Shown in pieces: positions 47,701 through 56,991 of a stretch of DNA of 64,000 nt (position 1 is the first letter of the stretch; each line of letters begins with the position of its first letter). A model generated the notes under the pieces. That model was not told where the DNA came from. It made no database searches and saw only the letters and a list, made by a program, of their open reading frames with translations. The DNA comes from Asterias amurensis (lineage: Eukaryota; Echinodermata; Asteroidea; Forcipulatida; Asteriidae): contig NC_092662.1 of assembly GCF_032118995.1 (NCBI RefSeq), positions 16,133,701 to 16,197,700 of the forward strand. The letters are read 5' to 3'. The position numbers were made by a program, and so were the translations under genes.

Positions 47701-50700
47701 CGGGTTAGCGGCAAAGTTTGGCTTCTGCGCATGCGTACTCCACGTTACTAGGCATTCTACGCTTACAAGGCTAGTGCAGAAATTCGGCGCTTGCACCTAA
47801 GCGGGGAATCATGATTGTAAGCGTAGAATTCGGCAGTAAGCAGAGCCATGAAATTGGGCCCCGATTGCATTCTGGCGTGGGTTTCCCCCATTGGGGTTTT
47901 TCTTCCACATCTAAACCTGATAGTTTCTTTTTGTTTCATATTCATCCTGTTATTTGCACTAATTGTGCCGTTGGATGTGTAGTCCAGTAAATACAAATGT
48001 TTGTTGTGCTTAGTTCCTTTATGTGCTTAACAGGTCTATGAATTTGACCCTTTTACTTTTGTGTGCAATTGTTCAGGTGTTCCAATCAAGGTGAAGAACT
48101 TGGGAGATGGTACAGAGAAGACGGATCCTCTTGAGCTGTATCAGTATCTCAATAAAATAGGGTAAGATTTATAATATTTATTTTAATAAAGACGTGTCAC
48201 AACAGGTTAGGGGAAGTTAAATACTAGTTCATTGACGTGGATTATGAAAGAAGGGTTTGGTTGCGAAGTAGTCTCTTGGTAATGTCTGTCCTGAGCTAAT
48301 ATGGCTTTCGAACCATGAAAATAAATCTTGATTTTTTAATCTTATTTTCTGATGACTTAATTTTACAGAGGTAAACATGGTGTTGGCCGATCAGACATCG
48401 TTGAAAATCGCTTCATCGGAATGAAAAGTCGAGGTAATTAAAACTACAGACAGCTATGCAAAAACAGATTGGTAACCAGTAATAGTTCATGACATTCGGA
48501 TATGGGACAAAGCGCTATATTTTTTTCTAAATTCCACTCATTTTTGTGTGATAACTAATAATATTTGAATTCATGTTGGCCTTTCTAATTCCCAGTTATT
48601 TTTCTGTGCGGTGTTCTTAGGTGTGTATGAGTGTCCAGGAGGTGCAATCCTATTGGTCGCTCATCTGGACATCGAGAACATTACCATGGATAAGGTAATT
48701 CCACTTTTTTCTGATGTTGTGTGTCAAGTTCACCCGACCCAAGCTCTGGTGTTGTCAGCAGCCGGGTGTGGATTCGAATTCTTGGCATGATACTTGTGCC
48801 CTTGAGCAAGGCACTTCATCATAATTGCTTTGTAACAAGTTGGGAAGGTAGTGCATTCTGCTCGGCCAGCTGGACTCCTAGTGGATGATACCCTTGCCTA
48901 CATCCTTACAGACTGTGAAGGGGGTAACCCTGTTTCAGCCCCAGGAGTAGGTGGCTCCTAGTGGATGATATCCATGCCTACATCCTTACAGACTGTGAAG
49001 GGGGTAACCCTGTTTCAGCCCCAGGAGTAGGTGGCTCCTAGTGGATGATATCCATGCCTACATCCTTACAGACTGTGAAGGGGGTATCCCTGTTTCAGCC
49101 CCAGGAGTAGGTGGCTCCTAGTGGATGATACCCATGCCTACATCCTTACAGACTGTGAAGGGGGTAACCCTGTTTCAGCCCCAGGAGTAGGTGGCTCCTA
49201 GTGGATGATATCCATGCCTACATCCTTACAGACTGAAGGGGGTAACCCTGTTTCAGCCCCAGGAGTAGGTGGCTCCTAGTGGATGATACCCATGCCTACA
49301 TCCTTACAGACTGTGAAGGGGGTAACCCTGTTTCAGCCCCAGGAGTAGGTGGCTCCTAGTGGATGATACCCATGCCTACATCCTTACAGACTGTGAAGGG
49401 GTAACCCTGTTTCAGCCCCAGGAGTAGGTGGCTCCTAGTGGATGATACCCATGCCTACATCCTTACAGACTGTGAAGGGGGTAACCCTGTTTCAGCCCCA
49501 GGAGTAGGTGGCAACGTGCCCCTGGTGACAGTTGATTTGGGCCGGTTGTCTATGTGAAATGGCTGCTGGGCAACTTCTGTGAGTGATGCCCGACGAAATT
49601 TTTGATTGAATCATAACCCAAACAGTAAACTATTAAATAAACTTTTGTCATTCAAACAGGCGGTGCGTAGGATCAAGCAGGGTCTTTCTCTTCGCTTTTC
49701 GGAGCAAGTTTATGAAGGTATTAAGTCAGTTTGTGTTACTGTTATTTGCCGTACCCTCTGCTAATGCAATTGGGATGTTTTTCATTTTTAAACATGTATA
49801 GTTTCCGAAACCCAAACACCCAATGTTTGTAATCGTATGCAGACAATGCATGGTCGAGAAAAAGGCAACATTTTTCCATGAGTTTTATTTTTATTTGTTA
49901 ACCTAGGGTTTTGGTACAGCCCGGAGTGTGAATTCACCCGTCACTGCATTGATAGGAGCCAAGATAACGTAGAAGGTGTAGTCATCTTGGAGATCTACAA
50001 AGGCAATGTGATGGTCAAGGCAAGATCTTCCAAGTCCTCGCTGTACAATGAAGAACTTGTCAGGTAAAAGAACGTGGCCAAGTGAATAAGAAGCTCAGGG
50101 ACTAACTTTATAAAGCTGTTAGGCACAAAATACTGCTTAAAAAGTTTCTGTGCTTAGCAGAAGCCAAGTGGGGCACATTCATAAACCTGTTAAGCAGAAA
50201 ATGATGCTCAACAAATAACCTGTTTTGGGTAAAAACTCGCTTTTGAGATTTTGAACAAAAATATTAAAATGTTCTATGCCTGTATTTAAGAGCTGAGGAA
50301 AAGTAAAATATTTACTTGATTCACTTTTTGTTCTTACAGCATGGTTGTAAAGGGTGACTATGAGCCAGTGGACGCGCTGGGCTTCATCAAGGTCAATGCA
50401 GTCAGGTAAGGAAATTAATTAAATAACCACATCCCTCCGAACCATATATTGCTCCCCTGCAACCAGAAATACAAAAACTGTCAGGCAATCATTCCAAGAA
50501 TAGACCATCTCTGCAATTGTCGGTCTGAATTAACAGGGAGAACATAGAGACCATGGCCTCTGTTGCCCCATGGTCTTAGCCTTGGTGCCCTTTCCAAGGT
50601 TTCCCAAAAACTTTAAGATTTTCCAGTGGAAGTGCCCTTTGCAAATTAAAATTGGCCTTGCCCTCTCTAAGATGAAGCTGAAGTCCTTAACTGTTTTCCC

Positions 50701-50785
50701 CTCGTTTTTTTTTTCTTTGGATAGACTGAAGGAGTACCGTCGTATACGTGGGGCCGAGAAAGGTCAAGGAGATGCGTCTTCTTAG
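26772..50785 (+). CDS. ASS1: Argininosuccinate synthase, complete 13-exon gene
   Basis: Coding exons: 26772-26909, 27584-27652, 43861-44049, 44461-44517, 45554-45730, 46837-46927, 48077-48161, 48369-48433, 48621-48694, 49660-49717, 49907-50063, 50340-50405, 50725-50785. All are GT-AG and in phase, for 428 aa against 412 in human. The cytosolic enzyme joins citrulline and aspartate using ATP to make argininosuccinate (urea cycle, arginine synthesis). The N-type ATP-pyrophosphatase loop AYSGGLDTS is residues 21-29. [15 protein letters not shown] (93-107) and GATGKGNDQVR (128-138) are the conserved citrulline/ATP-binding blocks, with GTALARP where human has [19 protein letters not shown] and MKSRGVYE also match the family. 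The N-terminus is about 11 residues longer than human. Intron 2 (16.2 kb) carries two antisense piggyBac-derived genes. The identification is secure. Confidence 0.97.
26934..27128 (+). mobile_element. Family-epsilon element (GGGCCCAATTTCATA type) in ASS1 intron 1
   Basis: Ends GGGCCCAGATTCATAATCAT and AGCAGCTCTATGAAACTGGG…CCC are inverted repeats. The interior repeats TGCTTAAGCAG and CTAAGCAG words. About 195 bp, non-coding. Confidence 0.75.
27190..27400 (-). repeat. Family-eta dispersed repeat in ASS1 intron 1
   Basis: Runs GACCCTGGCCTGGAATTACA, GGAGGCCATAGCCTCTGTTG, then GGCCTTGCCCTGTCAAAGAT and TCCCACAGACGTTACGATTT, the antisense word order of the copy at 10075. Confidence 0.6.
28864..29044 (+). 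mobile_element. Family-epsilon element in ASS1 intron 2
   Basis: GGGGGTCCAATTTCATAAAG at the left and AGCAGCTCTATGAAATTGGG at the right are inverted ends. About 180 bp, interior with CTGCTACAAAGCATAC and TTTAGCGGGAAACTAG. Confidence 0.75.
32110..32367 (+). mobile_element. Family-epsilon-2 element (~255 bp)
   Basis: CTGGGCCCAACTTTATCGCT on the left, ATAAGCAGAGTCATAAGATT on the right. It shares a body with 47611-47863: ACTTACAGAAGCAGGGAATT, then GTACTCCATGTTACTAGGTA and GCTAGTGCAGAAA. The 47.6-kb copy has intact ends, and this one is more diverged. It lies just past the stop of the first piggyBac-derived gene. Confidence 0.8.
32443..34612 (-). CDS. piggyBac-derived transposase-like protein A (last coding exon, catalytic residues lost)
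   Basis: An uninterrupted minus-strand frame of about 720 codons from a splice acceptor (TTTTTGTATCATTGACAG ending at 34613) to TAA. Order: acidic Ser/Asp/Glu-rich N-terminus, basic [10 protein letters not shown], a conserved GSDDDPDP…GWSRN block, the DDE_Tnp_1_7 (piggyBac) core with RYTNISG and ANPKKGPK, then a cysteine-rich C-terminal finger (CMQC, CMSC, LCAGRCF). The first catalytic aspartate is kept (SMDETT). The second motif, normally DNFYTS, reads LKRTYTS, and the third, normally GVDxxDQ, reads GVHRNEQ. It is therefore probably not an active transposase, while its reading frame is preserved. It lies antisense in ASS1 intron 2. Sequence 5' of 34612 is intron, so the N-terminal exon(s) are not identified. 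Confidence 0.85.
34810..35012. mobile_element. MITE-like element with AAGCCTTTTTGAGG ends
   Basis: AAGCCTTTTTGAGGTATGGC…GGAC at 34810-34833 is matched by its reverse complement ending at 35012. About 203 bp, non-coding, with flanks ATAA on the left and TTAA on the right. It lies 200 bp upstream of the acceptor of piggyBac-derived gene A, so in that gene's intron. Confidence 0.85.
35013..37011 (+). other. ASS1 intron 2, between the two piggyBac-derived genes (left part)
   Basis: Non-coding, with a diverged alpha-like stretch near 36040-36260 and a region of alternating TGTACA/TGCATG words at 36350-36460 and CA/TG-rich sequence to 36890. The 5' exon of gene A should lie somewhere from here to 39.4 kb, but no donor in suitable phase was convincing. 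Confidence 0.45.
37012..37374 (+). mobile_element. Family-beta TTAA-edged element
   Basis: Ends AAGCCATTGGACACTTTCGG and CTGAAAGTGTATAATGGCTTTAA are inverted. The interior includes AGGCTCTATCGGTCAACAGA, GCACGTTTCGCCGTGTCATG and a TCTTTTACCATTACCTTCTA tail. Same body as 45771-46097 in the opposite orientation. Confidence 0.8.
37568..37912 (+). mobile_element. Family-epsilon element, long variant
   Basis: AGGGCCCAATTTCATAAAGC on the left and AGCTTTATGAAATTTGGCCC on the right are inverted ends. The interior has TTGCTTAGCAAAAACAGCTC. About 345 bp. Confidence 0.78.
38035..38374. mobile_element. Family-gamma TTAA-flanked palindromic element
   Basis: TTAAAGAAATACGTTGCCTT at the left mirrors AAGGCAACGTGTTCTTTTAA at the right. 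The arms continue inward for ~150 bp (GGTCGAGTTGGTCTTTGAAA, ATGCATATA, GTACTTTTAAAACATCTTTC), with a centre around GGCCATTTATGGGAGTCAAA. TTAA at both edges. A second copy at 39495-39883. Confidence 0.88.
38375..39220 (+). other. ASS1 intron 2, AT-rich segment
   Basis: No exon, element end or RNA gene seen. It contains a small tandem of TTTAAATGAAATT words near 38750-38800. Confidence 0.45.
39221..39395. mobile_element. MITE-like element with CRE half-palindromes in its termini
   Basis: Inverted ends of about 23 bp: GACCTTATGCATTGACGTCA on the left and TGACGTCATGTGCATAAGGT on the right. Each end has a perfect TGACGTCA (39237-39244 and 39372-39379). About 175 bp, non-coding. Confidence 0.85.
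39495..39883. mobile_element. Family-gamma TTAA-flanked palindromic element
   Basis: TTAAAGGAACACGTTGCCTT at the left and AAGGCAACGTGTTCCTTTAA at the right, with long inverted arms and centre TCAAAATTTTGACTCACATA. It ends five bases from the stop codon (TAG, 39888-39890) of piggyBac-derived gene B, so the element supplies that gene's immediate 3' flank. Confidence 0.9.
39888..41919 (-). CDS. piggyBac-derived transposase-like protein B (last coding exon, catalytic residues lost)
   Basis: A second uninterrupted minus-strand frame (about 677 codons after the acceptor TTTATTTGAATAG at 41920). It is similar to gene A across its length: acidic N-terminus ([13 protein letters not shown]), [40 protein letters not shown], piggyBac DDE core and a C-terminal CVAC/CVAC/LCKVGCF finger ending FHSA. 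The first aspartate is kept (ALDEAT), the second motif reads VRHAITS and the third GVNRHDQ, so the same two acidic residues are missing as in A. By eye the cores are about two-thirds identical, yet both frames are intact. It is antisense to ASS1, and the TAG is directly followed by the gamma element. The 5' exon is unidentified. Confidence 0.85.
41920..43860 (+). other. ASS1 intron 2, right part
   Basis: Non-coding. It should contain the upstream exon(s) and promoter of piggyBac-derived gene B on the minus strand, but none was identified. A TG-rich microsatellite lies at 43133-43160 and a poly-C/poly-A junction at 43417-43455. The intron ends TTTTATTGCAG. Confidence 0.5.
44217..44332. mobile_element. 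Element with ATCCTATCACCACCTTTTCACTCATTTT ends, family-iota
   Basis: ATCCTATCACCACCTTTTCA on the left is inverted at AATGAAAAAGTGGTGGCAGG…AT on the right. About 115 bp in ASS1 intron 3. A related, better copy is at 54217-54335. Confidence 0.7.
45771..46097 (-). mobile_element. Family-beta TTAA-edged element in ASS1 intron 5
   Basis: AAGCCATTGGACACTTTCGG on the left, ACCGAAAGTGTCCAACGGCT…TTAA on the right. The interior ACATGTCATGACACAGCGAA and CCGACTCCGATGACCGATTG is in reverse order relative to 37012-37374. Confidence 0.85.
47372..48050 (+). mobile_element. Nested insertion: family-epsilon element interrupted by an epsilon-2 element
   Basis: The outer left part (GCAGGGCCAAATTTTGTAGA to about 47470) and the outer right part (about 48000-48050, GTGCTTAACAGGTCTATGAA) look like the halves of one epsilon unit. 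Between them lies an intact epsilon-2 element at 47611-47863 plus unrelated flank. All in ASS1 intron 6. Confidence 0.6.
47611..47863 (+). mobile_element. Family-epsilon-2 element, intact ends
   Basis: CTGGGCCCAATTTCATGGCT and AGAGCCATGAAATTGGGCCC are inverted ends. Body as at 32110-32367, with GGAATTCTGTGCTTACAGCA and GCGCATGCGTACTCCACGTT. 253 bp. Confidence 0.85.
48740..49585 (+). repeat. SINE-like unit carrying an 8-copy 80-bp tandem array, ASS1 intron 9
   Basis: The head has GGTGTGGATTCGAATTC (B-box-like), then CTTGTGCCCTTGAGCAAGGC, a string typical of tRNA-derived SINEs. From 48871 an ~80-bp unit (GTGGCTCCTAGTGGATGATA…CCAGGAGTAG) is repeated 8 times to about 49507 with only a few substitutions and 1-2 base losses, then a tail GGCAACGTGCCCCTGGTGAC. 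A single reverse copy of unit plus tail is at 61232-61360. Confidence 0.88.
50535..50695 (-). repeat. Family-eta dispersed repeat in the last ASS1 intron
   Basis: CATGGCCTCTGTTGCCCCAT, GCCTTGGTGCCCTTTCCAAG, TTTAAGATTTTCCAGTGGAA and GGCCTTGCCCTCTCTAAGAT in antisense order. Ends about 30 bp before exon 13. Confidence 0.75.
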
Positions 50786-51164
50786 CTTCGCAACAAACCA
50801 CCATTGATATTCAGCAAGGGCGCCCTCATGTGTTGAGAATGTTGATGGTTTTCACCATCTCAAGATACACCCCAAAGTCAACCCGCTTGATGTGTAGACT
50901 GCAAAGAGCTGACACCTTCACTCGTAGAGTTAGATTTAGCGACAGCAATTATTTTTATGTCTTTCTTTCTGGGTCCTCAAACAGGGGTGGAGCTAGAGAG
51001 GTCAAAGTGGGAGGTCGTTGCGGTCGACTCAGTGTGCCAATGAAAAACTTTGATTTATTTTGGGGGGGTTTTCGGGAGGGGCACACACCCACATCTCCTT
51101 GATCCACCACTGTCTGAGTTAATCTGCTTGTTTGTTTGTCTGTCTATCACAGACTCCTGTCAAC

Positions 51165-51341
51165 AGGGCCCAATTTTATAGAGCAGCTTAGCGAAAAAAA
51201 TTGCTAAGCACAACAAAATTATGCTTACCAGAACAAGGTTACCAGCCAAACTACCAGGTCACATGTACAAATTATGACAGGTATCCTGCTAAATTCTACT
51301 AAGCAGAAGAAGAGTTTTGTGCTGTAAGGAAATTTTGCCCA
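51165..51341 (+). mobile_element. Family-epsilon element downstream of ASS1
   Basis: ACAGGGCCCAATTTTATAGA, then GCTTAGCGAAAAAAATTGCT and CTACTAAGCAGAAGAAGAGT. The right end is degraded. Confidence 0.65.
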
Positions 51342-53096
51342 AAGCTGATTACTCTGATTCTGCAGAAAATTTCCTGAAAATAAATTGATCTTTCTATGTT
51401 CCCTCTGATGAACAATTTGACAATCTTCCTGCATATGGTATCGTTTTACCAATTATATTGAATGTCATTCTATATATCTCACTGATTGTTGTGCAAAACC
51501 TCCCTGATTGCAAGATGCAACGGGTTGGCAGCTATGTGTCAATTGTGGTTCCCGATGCGGGAATAGTTTGTTGAACTTTTATTTTTGTTTTTGTGCTTGC
51601 AAGTAATACACTGCAAGGTAGTTTCTAAGATTATTGGTTTTGGATTCAGGGTTTTGGAAGTATAACTTCGCCAATAGTGTAATAACTTTAGTCCTTATCT
51701 TCAACTTTCGTCTTCTGGAATTAATGGGAAGTCGATGGTATATAAACCCTGTGAAACCAGCGGTTAATGTTTTTGTTTTTCAGTTTAAAAAAAACTTGTG
51801 CAGGGTGTGTTTACAGAAATTGAGTTCAGTATTATTGTTCTAGTGAATTATCGTTTGTTATGTAATTTTTATGTCTATACAGTAATGGGGGAAAAATGAT
51901 TCGATAAACAAATTATTTGTTTAGGTTTGTTAAACCCAACTTGTATAATTAAACAATACATGAATCCCCGTCAGTGTGAATGGGATGTGAGGTCAAAGGT
52001 CCTTGGTAGCCACCCCTTAAAATAAACATAAAATGGTCCCATCCTAGCCAAACAGTCAGTTATATCGCTAACTCTTCCATTGAGCTGACTGCTAGGCAAC
52101 CAGGGACTCGTTGGTTAAAAACAATATGGATTCCACACTGAAATAGTCTTGTTTTCTACAAACACCTCAAAACCTTGCCAGCATCATGTCGCCTTGTTGA
52201 AGAAAAAATTAAATAGTACATGATTTCTTTAAAGTTCTTAAAAAAAAAAAAAAATTCTGAAATATTAAATTGAATCTACACTTGAGCAAGAATTAAGTTT
52301 TTAATTTAAACAGCATGGGATTATTATAAGTGTTTACCCATACACCAAAGTGTATAGCACTGAAAACGCAGTACTTTCCCTGAGTTTCTGTTTCCAAAAA
52401 TCCACAGGCTCGTTACTCAGCTGGGGTTCGAACCCCGACCATTGCCATGCTAGAGCAGATGTGTTTCCTCTGGACCATCGAGATCTCAGATAGCTAACCA
52501 CGGGCAATGATTTCGGGGAAGGTGTCAAGACAATTTAGGGGGAGCACCCCTTATAGGTAAAACCTAGGGGAGACACCCCTATACTAAAACCGTGTTCTCA
52601 ACAAGAGTCAAACTTTTGTTTGAATAATTTATCATATTTTGCATTTAATATGTTTACCTCTACACTAGCGATACACCAAAAAAGTTGTTAATTTAACTTT
52701 TTGTTTTCTTTCAAAGAATACGCAACATTAAACAAGACTCAATTTTTTATTGTAAACAAGGTACTTTACATAAATTTTATATTGGTGTTTCCTACCAAGT
52801 CCTGGAATAAGTTATAAACAAATTTTCAAAGCTTTTTATTTTTTCCTGTATTCAGACTTTAAACATTACAATGCAATTTTACTTGAGAAATTTAAATGTT
52901 ACTTTTTTGTCTTCAGCAGGGTATATCTTTACTGTAATAATAATATTCGACAATGGTTTCACAAGGTGTTAGGAAAAAAGGACCATTTATACTGAATTAT
53001 GAGTTGTTTTTGTTGTGTTGTTGTTGTTTGTTTTGTGCTTTATCATTTACATCGTGTTTGAAGTGGTTTGGTTAGAAAGGGGATTATTTAGAAAGC

Positions 53097-53102
53097 AATA
53101 AA
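53097..53102 (+). terminator. Candidate ASS1 poly(A) signal
   Basis: AATAAA followed within about 40 bp by a T/GT-rich stretch (GGAAGTTTTGTTTGTTTTTA). Earlier hexamer-like words occur, so usage is uncertain. Confidence 0.4.
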
Positions 53103-53594
53103 ACAATGTGAAAAGAGATTTCTGTGGAAGTTTTGTTTGTTTTTATTGTGTCAACGTGCCTCAGTTATATCATGGGGGAAAATTATACTAATAATAATAA
53201 AAGCTATTAAGAAAAAATAGAATTAGCTTTTGCAATTGCTTACTAACCAAAGAGACCAATGGTATAAATGCAAAAAATAGTTAATAGCCTATACGTTTGG
53301 ACCCCAGTAGATGATCGTTCTCAAAGGCTAAAAAACCTTTCGTGCATCATGGAGGAATAATGCTTTTATTTTAAAGCACATAATATCATGTTAATTCCTT
53401 AGTTATGAACAGTTCAACAATTATAACAATTTAAAAAAATTGTTTTTAACCATTTATATTTACTACAAATGCAAATAGAATTTCAGTGAACAAAATAATT
53501 TACTTTTTTATATGGTGTTGATGACTAACATAAAACAGTCGTCGTACTTTCCCTGCACGCATTACCAACAAACACCAAACAGTCGTTGAATTAA

Positions 53595-53640
53595 ATGCAG
53601 CACGTGACCTTTCTCTTGCTATTCATCACGTGAACATTTT
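53595..53640 (+). promoter_or_regulatory. Two CACGTG E-boxes (CLEAR-like) in the V-ATPase G promoter
   Basis: GCACGTGACC at 53600-53609 and TCACGTGA at 53626-53633, 119 and 93 bp before the ATG of V-ATPase subunit G. The second is a perfect MiT/TFE M-box, and the first is CLEAR-like. In vertebrates, TFEB drives V-ATPase genes through such sites. A role here is inference. Confidence 0.6.
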
Positions 53641-53719
53641 CAGTGATTAGTCATTTGTACCGGATTTGAGCGCTCGGCGACTCATAGCCAGTCTAATATT
53701 TTTCATTCGACAAACCAAA

Positions 53720-55657
53720 ATGGCTGCACAAACTCCAGGAATTCAGCAGTTGCTCCAGGCCGAAAAGAAGGCCGCAGAAAGGGTATCAGAATCAAGAAAA
53801 AGTGAGTATTTATGACAGTGTGGACGATGAAGTATCACAGACCTATATAAGGATATTACTGTGCGACTTGTTCTCGTTATTTTGGTCGTTTATAAGGATT
53901 TGTTCAGCCAGATTTTGTTGATTTGTTGTTGGGCTCATTTCTTTTTACACACTGAGTCATGTACAGCGTAGACAAACCAGCAGAATATTTTCATAAAACA
54001 ATGGAGGGCGAGGTAGCATTAGAGACAAAACCATTGAAGGTTTAAAAGATTAACTTGGAGACATGTCTCAATGTCTGTTGAAACTTCCCCATTCCATTAA
54101 CTATAACATGAAAGGATTTCAGTATCCTGCCACCACGTTATTTTTTACTTTTTTTCCCCAACCAAAGAAATTATCTTCGTTTTTTCTTGTTTGTGAAAAT
54201 TAGATGGATTGGAAAAGTTTCCGTATGGCGCCACCACTTTTTCATTCGAAATAAAATAATATAGTATCCAATTTACCTGATTGATAATCCCTTTTTGTAA
54301 AAATGAGTGAAAAAGTGGTGGCGCCATACGGAAAGTTATCCGATGGATTAGATAAGATAGGCCTATACTATAGACCCTCTACTGATAATAAAAATGAATT
54401 TAATTTTATATTGCAAATAAAAAAGATTTGGCAAACAGAGGGCATATTGAAAACTTATTGGTCAATTCTATCTAAATCTTCAAACTAAAACTCAAAGATG
54501 GTATTGAAAGGTAGGAGGAGAGTTGACTGTGTAATGCCTGTGTGACTACTGACTGTAGTGTAGATGCATTCACCAAATTATCATTATTTTGCAAGCCATA
54601 TTTAGCATGGTTCATCTATCATTCCAGAACGACAGTGGATTTATTGAATGGTCAGACAGTAGGAGGGTTAAAGTAAACAGTACATTTTATAGATTATTGA
54701 TGCTGATATAAACAGATAAACAACTTCATTGTAAATAAATTATGATTTTTTGTTTCTTTTCAGAGAAGAACAAGAGGTTAAAGCAAGCCAAAGAAGAAGC
54801 CCAAGACGAAATTGAGAAATACAGAAGATTAAGAGAAGAGAAATTTCAAGAAATTCAGGCAAATGTAAGTTCACGTCTGTCTCTAAATAACCACACCCCT
54901 TAAAGGCAGTGGACACTATTGGTAATTACTCAAAATAATTATGAGCATAAAAGTGACCTTACTTGGTATTGAGTAATGGCTAATGGGTAGCTGTTGATAG
55001 GATAAAACATTGTGAGAAATAGCTCCCTCTGAAGTGACGTAGTTTTCAAGAAAGAAGTAATTTTCCTCTAATTTGATTTAGAGACCTCAAGTTTAGAATT
55101 TGAGGTCTCGAAATCAAGCATCTAAAAGCACACAACTCTGTGTAGCAAGGGTGTTTTTGTTTTTCATATTTATCTCGTAAGTCCTACGACCAGTCAAGCT
55201 CAAATTTTCACAGGTTTTTTATTTTATGCATTATTGAGATACACCAAGTGAGAAGACTGGTCTTTGACAGTTACCAATAGTGTCCAGTGTCTTCAAACGT
55301 TGTTGAATTGGGTTAATTAGAGTTTGACATAGTTGAAGATTTTCTTGAAATCCAATTCCTGAATTTAAAAATATTGAAGAGAGCTCTTGCCGCAAGAGTA
55401 GGGCTTTACTGATGCTGCAACATTTTTTTTCATTGATACATCTCCTGCTTTGCTCTCATTCATCCTTGATGCACTTTCTTCCCCCACAGTACCTAGGCTC
55501 CAAGGGTGACCAAGTCAAGGAGGTGGAGGAGCAGACAAGACGTAAGATCAGCGAGATGGACATCCGTGTCTCAAAGAGCAAGGAGGAGGTCTTGTCCGGG
55601 CTCTTTGATCTTGTCTTTGATATCAAGGCAGAGCTCCACGAGAATGTTCACCTATAA
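53720..55657 (+). CDS. ATP6V1G: V-type proton ATPase subunit G, complete
   Basis: Coding exons 53720-53801, 54764-54864 and 55490-55657 (phases 1 and 0), 116 aa. Subunit G is part of the peripheral stalk (with E) of the cytosolic V1 sector, holding the catalytic head to the membrane ring in lysosomal and other proton pumps. The start GIQQLLQAEKKAAERVSESR is the family hallmark. KAEE/KQAKEEAQDEIEKYR gives a long charged coiled coil, and the tail VLSGLFDLVFDIKAELHEN matches the family C-terminus. Length is close to the usual 118 residues. The ATG is the only in-frame Met before the hallmark. Introns contain a family-iota element (54217-54335) and a family-alpha element (54902-55295). Vertebrate G1/G2/G3 isoform identity is not implied. 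Confidence 0.95.
54217..54335. mobile_element. Family-iota inverted-repeat element in V-ATPase G intron 1
   Basis: GTTTCCGTATGGCGCCACCA…CTTTTTCATTC on the left is inverted at GAGTGAAAAAGTGGTGGCGC…CATACGGAAAG on the right. Arms ~30 bp, length ~120 bp. Confidence 0.85.
54902..55295 (+). mobile_element. Family-alpha element in V-ATPase G intron 2
   Basis: Starts TTAAAGGCAGTGGACACTAT and ends ACCAATAGTGTCCAGTGTCT…TCAA. The left TTAA is intact, the right mutated to TTCA. Full length. Confidence 0.88.
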
Positions 55658-56827
55658 AAATTATAAAAATCTGGTGAGGCAGATATTGGCCCCTCAAAAA
55701 AAGTTATTTCTAGGGTTTAAGAATATAATATTGATATCTATGTGTATATATACACTATTTGTGGCGAGAAAACTAACTGTTGTAGTGTAGGTGGGATACA
55801 TTTTCAATATAAAGGGTCCGCACTTGCTTGATTTAGATTCCTTTACAATCATAGTTAACCCTCCTACTATTGGTGCACTCTCCTGACCAAACTGCTCATC
55901 AACAAATTTCCACATGAGACTTTTGAGGTTCAGTCCACACTGGTTTTGACTTTCCACATGAATGCCAGCTGTACAAACAGAAGAAATCCTTTTCCACACA
56001 TGTCTGGGATTTCATCATCTGTGAGAAAGCAATGCCAATTTTATTTTGCAATGGGCACTTCCATTGAAAAATCTTAAAGTCTAATATGAGAAAGGTCTTG
56101 AGGGGCACCAAAGCAAAGACAATGGCAAGCTTGCCCTCTGTTGTTCCAGGCCTTAACCCAGTGCTAGCCTAGATCTTGGAAGGTATGGTACTCTATGAAA
56201 GCCTATGGTTACAGTTTGTAGAAGGGTTCCTTAAACAAAATATACTATTTCCCCCATACCTTAGTCTGTACAGTATTAATCATAAACATTCCTAGGCTGG
56301 CTGTCTGTATTTTCAACTGGTATCAATGTCACTGAGCCACCAAAGATTTTGCTTAAAGAGCAAATTTGCTAAGTAGAAGTGAGCGGTTAAACAGTCAAAA
56401 ATGCTTCACAGCACAAAGCGTTTTGGCTGTTCATCTGGCTGTGTGGTAAGCGATTTTGGTTTATGCTTAATTGCAAATATTTTGTGGGTGACAGATCTAT
56501 GACATTGGTTTATGGTCACAGTTAGTTTTGTTATTGATAAGTGAGTGTACAGTGTTGGAATTTGTAATAGTTTGTAATTTAATCTAGATTGGTGCTACTC
56601 TACAGTAGCTAACTACATTAGGACCCACCCACCACAGTATTGTCTATTACACAGATCCATGTACATCATGGTAGGGGTATGGAAAATAACACTGTAGTCT
56701 TGGAGAGGTTTTATTTGCAAAGGCAACGATGACAATTTCATTGCCTTTGGAAAAGCAGATGTTCATACAAAATAATTTTTTTTTTTAAAAATGTGTGTTA
56801 ATAGTAACTGGTACCAGATATAATGTC

Positions 56828-56991
56828 CTGGCTCCAACAAAAAATTGCTTGAGCGAAAGTGAGCAGGAAACCAGTCACTAATGGTACCCTTGACATGGTA
56901 TTTTAGCTGGTAACCTTTCGCTAATAAGCGAAATTTTGTTTTTCTCGACTGGGCTGCTTTTTGTGCTTAAGCGGCCCTATGAAATTGGGCG
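56828..56991 (+). mobile_element. Family-epsilon remnant
   Basis: AAAAATTGCTTGAGCGAAAG, CACTAATGGTACCCTTGACA and GTGCTTAAGCGGCCCTATGA…AATTGGGC. The right end is recognisable, the left end weak. Confidence 0.6.

Larger units (their letters stand above)
50786..53115 (+). other. ASS1 3' UTR and flank
   Basis: Non-coding after the TAG. Holds a family-epsilon copy (51165-51341), a tRNA-like/SINE piece around 52395-52500 (GGGGTTCGAACCCC) and AT-rich sequence. The best poly(A) hexamer followed by a GT-rich stretch is at 53097, implying a long 3' UTR of about 2.3 kb if used. Confidence 0.45.
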
